Assembly (NCBI GenBank): GCA_035541995.1
Contig: DATKMG010000218.1
Location: 1-11,427 of the forward strand
Direction: 5' to 3'
Origin: DATKMG01 sp035541995
GTDB taxonomy: Bacteria > Acidobacteriota > Terriglobia > Versatilivoradales > Versatilivoraceae
Length of the DNA stretch: 11,427 bases
Below, piece by piece: positions 7,226-11,427 of this stretch. The position numbers and the translations under genes are program-made. The stretch's first letter is position 1, and each line of letters opens with the position of its first letter. The notes under the pieces are model-generated. The model was not told the DNA's origin and did not search any database. It saw nothing but the letters and a program-made list of their open reading frames with translations.

Positions 7226-7873
7226 TCATGAAGGATTTTCTATTTTGAAAGCGTACCAACTGTACCAGATTGAAAATGCGGCAGCCAGCGTAACAGGGAA
7301 GAACAACAGTGCGAAGGCCCAAAAACCACCAATTAAACTCCCCACCAGGCCTAATAAACCAGCTACAACCCAGATAGGTCCACTGATCCGGTGAGTTTTC
7401 TGCCATACCACCGGGCTTTCCAGCGTCCATGGGGTCCGGATTCCTACGAAATAGTTGGGGCGCATTTTCCCCATCAAGTTGCCGAATATGATGATCAAAA
7501 TAGAAGCCAGTGCCGGCACGATGCGATCCATGGAAACCTTGTAGCCCAGGGAATAGGCCATCATGGCCACAAAGAGCAAAGCCATGAAGGTGTGCACCGA
7601 GAGGCGAATCCAGCCATAGGTATTTCGGAACTGCTCCATCTTCTTCTTGGGATCCAGGTAAGGGATGGCCAGAAAAAGAATGTAGAGTCCCAGGTTGATC
7701 CCCAGGGGCACCAACAGCGCATTCATTTTCAACATGGTTCCATCCACTTGCCCGTGGATGTTCCAATGAGTTGGCAGACGAGCGGGTAAGCGTGGATAAA
7801 GCAGGAAAGAAGTGATGACTTGCATGCCCAGTAAGACGAGAATGAATGTTTCAGTCAAGAATCCCTTTTTCAT
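7226..7873 (-). CDS. sdpI: SdpI family membrane protein
   Basis: The 215-residue protein has about six hydrophobic segments (roughly 8-26, 50-70, 92-110, 118-135, 163-183, 187-210). A DUF1648 motif follows the first (PTHWNIHG, residues 34-41), and the SdpI signature lies in the C-terminal half: GNLMGKMRPNYFVGIRTPW (131-149) then TLESPVVWQKTHR. In Bacillus subtilis SdpI is an integral membrane protein that protects against the SdpC killing factor and acts as signal receiver that sequesters SdpR; many genomes carry homologues without the toxin, where the role is unknown. ATG 7873 overlaps the sdpR stop by ATGA, and AGGAG (7883-7887) lies 9 nt upstream, so it is translationally coupled to sdpR. 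No SdpC-like gene is present in the window, so an immunity role should not be assumed. Confidence 0.88.
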   Translation of the reverse strand: MKKGFLTETFILVLLGMQVITSFLLYPRLPARLPTHWNIHGQVDGTMLKMNALLVPLGINLGLYILFLAIPYLDPKKKMEQFRNTYGWIRLSVHTFMALLFVAMMAYSLGYKVSMDRIVPALASILIIIFGNLMGKMRPNYFVGIRTPWTLESPVVWQKTHRISGPIWVVAGLLGLVGSLIGGFWAFALLFFPVTLAAAFSIWYSWYAFKIENPS

Positions 7874-8145
7874 TTCTTGCTACTCCTTTCGCGCATCTTC
7901 AATAACCAGCGCAACACCTCCTCCATGACAGATGTGTTGAGGGAATATAAAATGGTTTGGCCTTGACGTTCATCCACCACCAATTCCGCCTGTTTGAGCA
8001 GGGAAAGGTGGTGAGAGATGCTGGGTTTGGTGATATGAAACTGCTCGGCAATTTCTCCGGCCGTCATATCCCGTCGTCCCAGCATTTCCAGGATTCGACG
8101 CCGGGTGGGATCAGCCAGTGCCTTAAAGGTGAGTGTAATCGGCAT
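7870..8145 (-). CDS. sdpR: ArsR/SdpR family winged-helix repressor
   Basis: The protein is 91 residues from ATG 8145. It opens with FKALADPTRRRILEML (residues 7-22), the ArsR-family signature, and has the recognition helix region TAGEIAEQFHITKPSISHHLSLLKQ (about 28-52) and a wing with GQTILYSLN. It lacks the Cys-rich metal-binding motif of ArsR/SmtB metal sensors, which fits the SdpR subgroup. An in-frame TTG at 8175 would add 10 residues, but it sits inside the palindromic operator and only a few bases from the predicted transcription start, so ATG 8145 is preferred although its ribosome binding site is weak (GAGAAG). It is the first gene of an operon with sdpI, coupled by an ATGA overlap, and is probably autoregulated by binding at 8166-8185. 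Confidence 0.9.
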   Translation of the reverse strand: MPITLTFKALADPTRRRILEMLGRRDMTAGEIAEQFHITKPSISHHLSLLKQAELVVDERQGQTILYSLNTSVMEEVLRWLLKMRERSSKK

Positions 8146-8165
8146 GAGGGGCTTCTCGATTAGAT

Positions 8166-8185
8166 ATTTAGCCAACCATCTAAAT
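8166..8185. promoter_or_regulatory. Predicted SdpR operator
   Basis: ATTTAG (8166-8171) and CTAAAT (8180-8185) form a perfect inverted repeat with an 8-bp spacer; a second, offset pair TAGAT/ATCTA (8161-8165, 8178-8182) overlaps it. It covers the predicted transcription start of sdpR and touches the -10 box, an ideal position for repression by a dimeric winged-helix protein. The assignment to SdpR is inferred from position. Confidence 0.6.
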
Positions 8186-8213
8186 TATCGTCTGTTCCGA
8201 CGACGATTGTCAA
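8184..8213 (-). promoter_or_regulatory. Predicted sigma-70-type promoter of sdpR-sdpI
   Basis: On the minus strand a perfect TTGACA (8213-8208) is followed after 18 bp by GATAAT (8189-8184), one base off consensus. Transcription would start near 8177, giving a leader of about 32 nt before ATG 8145. The spacer contains a small inverted repeat, TCGTC/GACGA (8188-8192, 8199-8203). Confidence 0.7.
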
Positions 8214-8516
8214 GAAGAAACCGGCCATCACGTCAGCCGGTCATTCACGGTGGGAACAATTTAATGGCACGTTCTCGGCCAAATCTTCCGGTTTTGTCCT
8301 CCCCCAAGCCAAAGCGCCGTCGCCGCGTGGGACTGTTGTCCCAAGCTCTGCCGGCGCACTCCAAAAAGCATCCCCATTTTTGGGAGCATGACCAATCGTT
8401 GTTCGAGTAGAATCTGAGTCGTCATGCAGGCGGGACGGTGCGCAGACTCCGCGTCTTGAGATTCCAAGCGTTATGGGTGCGGCCAACCCTTTTTTCACTC
8501 GCAGGAGAATCGGTCG
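8214..8516. other. Divergent intergenic region upstream of the MFS gene
   Basis: No gene is seen. Three perfect short inverted repeats occur: ACCGGC/GCCGGT (8220-8225, 8236-8241), TGGGAC/GTCCCA (8328-8333, 8338-8343) and CCAAAAA/TTTTTGG (8361-8367, 8377-8383). None ends in a T-run. The promoter of the MFS gene must lie here but no clear -35/-10 pair was recognised. AGGAG at 8503-8507 is the ribosome binding site for ATG 8517. Confidence 0.4.
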
Positions 8517-9848
8517 ATGACAGCCGAAAAGGGAACGTTTCTCAATCAAAGTGAGCGGCCCACCGGACGACATTACATGATTCTCGCCATGGCGTGGGCT
8601 GGATGGTTATTTGACTTCTACGACCTCATGCTTTTCTCATTCCTGCTGGTCCCGATCAAGGCAGATCTCGGTTTCTCGGACTCCCAATTATCCCTCCTGC
8701 TTGGTGTGAGCCTGGCTGCCACGGCATTAGGCGGCTTGGTTTTCGGCTGGCTGGCTGACCGTCTGGGTCGAAAGCGCGTGCTTTCGGCCACCATCCTGAC
8801 CTACTCGCTTGGGACTTTTTTCTGCGGAGTCAGCGCCAATCTTCCACTGTTACTGTTCTTCCGCGTAGTGACGGGATTAGGAGTCGGCGGCGAATGGGCC
8901 ACCGGTCAGACGCTGGTGGGCGAAACCTTCCCTGCCCGGATGCGGGCGCGGTTTGCGGCGGTTATGCAAACCGGCGCCCCCGCGGGCGTCGCACTGGCTG
9001 CAGTGGTGGGAGCATTCGTAGAACCGTTCTTCGCCCGTTCGTTCGGACCAGGCCGAGGCTGGCGATACTGTTTCTTTGTCTCCGTGCTGCCTGCCCTCCT
9101 GGTCGTTGCGATCCGGCGCTTTATGCCGGAATCGGACATCTGGGAGGAATGGCAGCGGCATCCTGAACGGCAGAGGACAGCCAGGCCCAATTTCCTCAAG
9201 TCCCTCCGACAGGACCCCACAATCCGGCGTCTTTTCCTGCTGGGGTTATTCCTGGCGATCACGGGTATGTCGGCCTACTGGTTTACCTACTCCTGGATGC
9301 CCAAGTACCTTTACGAGAGACTCCATTTCTCCATGGCCCGTTCCGGCCTATGGATGCTGGTCACGCAAGCGGGTGGGTTGCTAGGTTACCTCTCCTTCGG
9401 CGTGGTTGCCGACTGGAAGGGCCGTCGGATTGCCTATTCGATTTACTCTTTGACTTGGGCAGGTGCCCTGTTTTCGGTGACGTGGTTCTGGAATAGCCTG
9501 GTGGCCTTGCCTGCTCTGACGCTCGTCTTCATGTTCCTGGTGGGAGTGGGAACAGGGAACTTTTCGGGCTACGGACCTATTTTCTCAGAGTTGTTCCCGA
9601 CACGGATCCGAAACACTGCCATGGGCTCGGCTTTCAACCTAGCTCGGGGAATTCAGTTCTTTACACCTCTAGTCATTTCCTGGGTTGCCTCGCGCCCTTG
9701 GCTTAGCGCGGACCGCAGCTTGGGCATCGGCATTTCGATCGGCGCCTTTTTTGCTCTCCTCACGGGACTCTGGGTGTGGACTTTACCTGAAACCCGAGGC
9801 ACTCGCATTCTGGCCGACAGCCAGGTCCGCGAAGACGGATCGCGCTGA
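8517..9848 (+). CDS. MFS transporter, NanT/AAHS-like (organic acid or sugar acid:H+ symporter)
   Basis: The 443-residue protein has the length and 12 hydrophobic segments of a major facilitator. The first helix carries FDFYD (residues 32-36), an acidic pair typical of the aromatic-acid and sialic-acid/lactate symporter groups. Motif A is clear in loop 2-3 (GWLADRLGRKR, 77-87) and repeated in loop 8-9 (GVVADWKGRR, 295-304). GLGVGGEWATGQTLVGETFP (120-139) closely resembles the corresponding helix 4-5 region of NanT-like transporters. MPES (203-206) closes helix 6 and LPETRG (423-428) follows helix 12. The central loop (about 207-228) is cytoplasmic and charged. It would import a small organic anion with protons across the inner membrane; the substrate is not determinable. 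ATG 8517 is supported by AGGAG 9 nt upstream. It is divergent from sdpR and has no operon partner. Confidence 0.88.
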   Translation: MTAEKGTFLNQSERPTGRHYMILAMAWAGWLFDFYDLMLFSFLLVPIKADLGFSDSQLSLLLGVSLAATALGGLVFGWLADRLGRKRVLSATILTYSLGTFFCGVSANLPLLLFFRVVTGLGVGGEWATGQTLVGETFPARMRARFAAVMQTGAPAGVALAAVVGAFVEPFFARSFGPGRGWRYCFFVSVLPALLVVAIRRFMPESDIWEEWQRHPERQRTARPNFLKSLRQDPTIRRLFLLGLFLAITGMSAYWFTYSWMPKYLYERLHFSMARSGLWMLVTQAGGLLGYLSFGVVADWKGRRIAYSIYSLTWAGALFSVTWFWNSLVALPALTLVFMFLVGVGTGNFSGYGPIFSELFPTRIRNTAMGSAFNLARGIQFFTPLVISWVASRPWLSADRSLGIGISIGAFFALLTGLWVWTLPETRGTRILADSQVREDGSR

Positions 9849-9938
9849 ACGATCAAGATTCGAGGCAAACTCCAGACACAAATTTCTCAAACATCATATA
9901 ACCGCTCAGAAGTCAACACGGACTTCGCACCACCGAGT

Positions 9939-9953
9939 CACCAAGGCACAAAG
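9939..9953 (+). repeat. Inverted repeat arm, left (CACCAAGGCACAAAG)
   Basis: This 15-mer matches the reverse complement of 10085-10099 at 14 of 15 positions. AACCTGC (9967-9973) nearby likewise matches in reverse at 10117-10123, but the order of the two motifs is exchanged, so the whole is not one simple palindrome. CACCAAGGCACAAAG-type strings recur in intergenic DNA of many environmental bacteria, which is recollection rather than a search result. Confidence 0.55.
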
Positions 9954-10084
9954 GAGATACGCAAGAAACCTGCCTGTCGAAATTTACCGGTGATATTTAG
10001 CCTGGGCTTTTCAATTGAGGCTGAAAGTTACAGACAAGATCGGAGAATCAGAACGCCTCAATGAATCAGGACCTTCGGGGTTGT

Positions 10085-10099
10085 CTTTGTGTCTTGGTG
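10085..10099 (-). repeat. Inverted repeat arm, right (CTTTGTGTCTTGGTG)
   Basis: Reverse-complement partner of 9939-9953, with one mismatch. It is embedded in a longer related string, since its reverse complement is preceded by CACCACAAAGG, so the minus strand carries the motif nearly twice in tandem. Confidence 0.55.
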
Positions 10100-10179
10100 C
10101 CTTTGTGGTGAGAAACGCAGGTTAAGGCTAGGGATACGACGGGACCCTCAGAACAAAGCGATACCGTGCCGCGCCCACG

Positions 10180-11427
10180 CTATTTACGGCCCAACAAGCG
10201 GATGCGGGCTGTAAACACCCGATGTTGGGTCCCTGAGTAAGTGAGAAACTGCGGCGAGTCTATGTTGTTGTTGACAACTGTCGGGTTTGACCGATTGGTA
10301 ATATTATTGACTCCTCCTCGTATTGCCCATTCAATCCCTAACAAATGGAAGCGCCATTCGATATGGATGTTTAGCGAGAAATAAGCCGGGAAGCGCTGCG
10401 AATTAGGCAACCCCACAAGTTCTTGTTGCTGGTTGACCACGCTGAATGGATACCCATCCCGCCAATCGAGGGAATACGCCAGGTCAAATTTCTTGATCAG
10501 CGGCATCCAACCCCAGGAAAGAAAGCGGTTCGGTGAATCCCAGGGAAGAGGCCCTCCGGCCTGTTCAGCAAAGATCAGGTTATCCAGACTATAATCGATT
10601 ACAGCATTGGACCGTGCTGAAGAGTGCACATAAGAGGCCAGCATGGAGCCACTTCCTCTCAGGGGTCGACGCACGGTGACCTCCACCGAGTCAAAGCGGT
10701 CTTGCTTGGAATTGCTCAACACAAGAGGGTTGGGAGAAGGGGCAAACAGGCTGGCGGTCGGGTAAACGAAGGTGAAACCCTGGTGGCCGCGTTTTTGCAG
10801 GTAATCGACACGCAGGTATCCTAAGGCCGGCATTTCGTGTTCGAGTCCGAAACTCCAGTTGATGAATCGAGGCGCTTGAAGCTCCCATTCATTCACTTGA
10901 AAGGAAGTCAACATGGGTTGTCCGACCGGCGTTTGCCCGTCCGACGCATAGAACACATCAATCCTTTGTCCGCCCAACGGCCGGGTAATGAAATCCAGGT
11001 TAGTCGCATCGTAATACCATCCTATGCCGCCTGTAAGCTTGGTCTTTCCGTCTCGAGTCAATTGATAGCTGGAGGCCAGTCGTGGAGAAAACAACAGGTG
11101 GCCAAGAATTTGGTCCCAATCCAGTCTCAGACCTGTTTCGAGCAGCCAGCGGTCCGATACAGACCACCGGTCCTGGGCAAACCCGCTCCACTGCAGATTG
11201 TTGTCTTCAAAGCGAGGACTGTTGATAAAGTCAATCTTTCGGGAGAGCGTGCCATCTTCGCGCAGGACAAGAACCGGCTGACGCATATAGAGCTGATTGT
11301 AAGTGATATGACTCAAATCGGTCCCCGCCTTGAATTCATGCCGGCCGTGCCAGCGAAGAGGGGGCAGGGTCAGGTTAGCGAATCCTTGCAGCCGGTGTGA
11401 GCCCCCGTCGGCAGTCCTGTAGTAATT
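10180..11427 (-). CDS. TonB-dependent receptor, C-terminal part (runs off right edge)
   Basis: The frame ends at TAG 10182-10180 and stays open to the last base, giving 415 visible residues; a TTG at 11316 is internal, because coding sequence continues upstream of it (GRHEFKAGTDLSHITYNQ). What is visible is beta-barrel: alternating aromatic strands such as QWSGFAQDRWSVSDRWLLETGLRLDWD and FSPRLASSYQL, PRFINWSFGLEHEMP, a plug-distal DSPNRFLSWGWMPL, and a closing GVNNITNRSNPTVV before HRVFTARIRLLGRK. The N-terminal signal, any carboxypeptidase-like domain and the plug would lie outside. The protein ends in Lys rather than the usual Phe, with hydrophobic residues just before it. It belongs to the same broad receptor family as 2217-5126 but is not a close duplicate. 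The transported substrate is unknown. Confidence 0.85.
   Translation of the reverse strand, partial: NYYRTADGGSHRLQGFANLTLPPLRWHGRHEFKAGTDLSHITYNQLYMRQPVLVLREDGTLSRKIDFINSPRFEDNNLQWSGFAQDRWSVSDRWLLETGLRLDWDQILGHLLFSPRLASSYQLTRDGKTKLTGGIGWYYDATNLDFITRPLGGQRIDVFYASDGQTPVGQPMLTSFQVNEWELQAPRFINWSFGLEHEMPALGYLRVDYLQKRGHQGFTFVYPTASLFAPSPNPLVLSNSKQDRFDSVEVTVRRPLRGSGSMLASYVHSSARSNAVIDYSLDNLIFAEQAGGPLPWDSPNRFLSWGWMPLIKKFDLAYSLDWRDGYPFSVVNQQQELVGLPNSQRFPAYFSLNIHIEWRFHLLGIEWAIRGGVNNITNRSNPTVVNNNIDSPQFLTYSGTQHRVFTARIRLLGRK

Larger units (their letters stand above)
9849..10179. other. Convergent intergenic region with dispersed-repeat pair
   Basis: This gap lies between the 3' ends of the MFS gene and the minus-strand receptor. 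No open frame looks real. It holds the inverted repeat pair at 9939-9953 and 10085-10099; no hairpin with a T-run was found for either gene. Confidence 0.45.

Noticed and set aside
7173..7766. 197-codon minus-strand frame overlapping sdpI
   Set aside because: It is a shadow of sdpI in another frame; the sdpI frame has clear family motifs, a ribosome binding site and coupling to sdpR.
10837..11400. 187-codon plus-strand frame in the right-hand receptor
   Set aside because: It is antisense to a barrel-coding frame with unmistakable receptor features and is low in plausible domain content.
1..11427. CRISPR array, tRNA, rRNA, transposase or phage gene
   Set aside because: No regularly spaced direct repeats, no cloverleaf-like sequence and no protein with integrase or transposase motifs were seen.

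Overview
The window is most likely a chromosomal segment of an Acidobacteriota bacterium. The main pointer is a TonB-dependent receptor carrying an N-terminal carboxypeptidase-regulatory-like domain followed by a plug and barrel, an architecture strongly expanded in that phylum. A second receptor of the same general type, a Tat-exported Gfo/Idh/MocA oxidoreductase and GC near the mid-fifties fit as well. No rRNA or tRNA gene, CRISPR array, transposase or phage gene was seen. The phylum assignment is inference from protein style, not from a marker gene.

Layout. (1) At the left edge a minus-strand reading frame stays open from an ATG at 344 to base 1 and starts with a signal-peptide-like segment: probably the 5' part of an unrecognised exported protein. 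(2) An AT-richer divergent region leads to an exported DUF5666-like protein (671-1825) made of three related repeats. (3) A 391-bp gap holds a duplicated 36-bp motif that looks like coding debris. (4) A complete 969-residue TonB-dependent receptor follows (2217-5126). (5) A repeat-rich gap contains a 127-bp segment bounded by 16-bp inverted repeats and a REP-like palindrome. (6) A Tat-signal Gfo/Idh/MocA oxidoreductase lies at 5458-6831. (7) Behind it is a 92-bp element of nested perfect inverted repeats. (8) The minus-strand pair sdpR-sdpI (8145-7226) is translationally coupled and has a clear promoter with a palindromic operator. (9) An MFS transporter (8517-9848) is divergent from sdpR. (10) A gap with an inverted dispersed-repeat pair separates it from the C-terminal part of a second TonB-dependent receptor on the minus strand, which runs off the right edge.

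How the genes may work together. The exported DUF5666-like protein and the first receptor are co-directional and both act in the envelope, but the large gap makes a single transcript uncertain. The Tat-exported oxidoreductase, the MFS carrier and the two receptors suggest uptake and periplasmic processing of organic, possibly carbohydrate-derived, compounds; substrates cannot be read from sequence. The SdpR/SdpI pair is a self-contained autoregulated module with no toxin gene beside it. The genes are mostly familiar families; the least explained material is in the gaps, which hold four distinct repeat or palindrome structures and one possible gene remnant. I did not find a convincing new multi-gene system.
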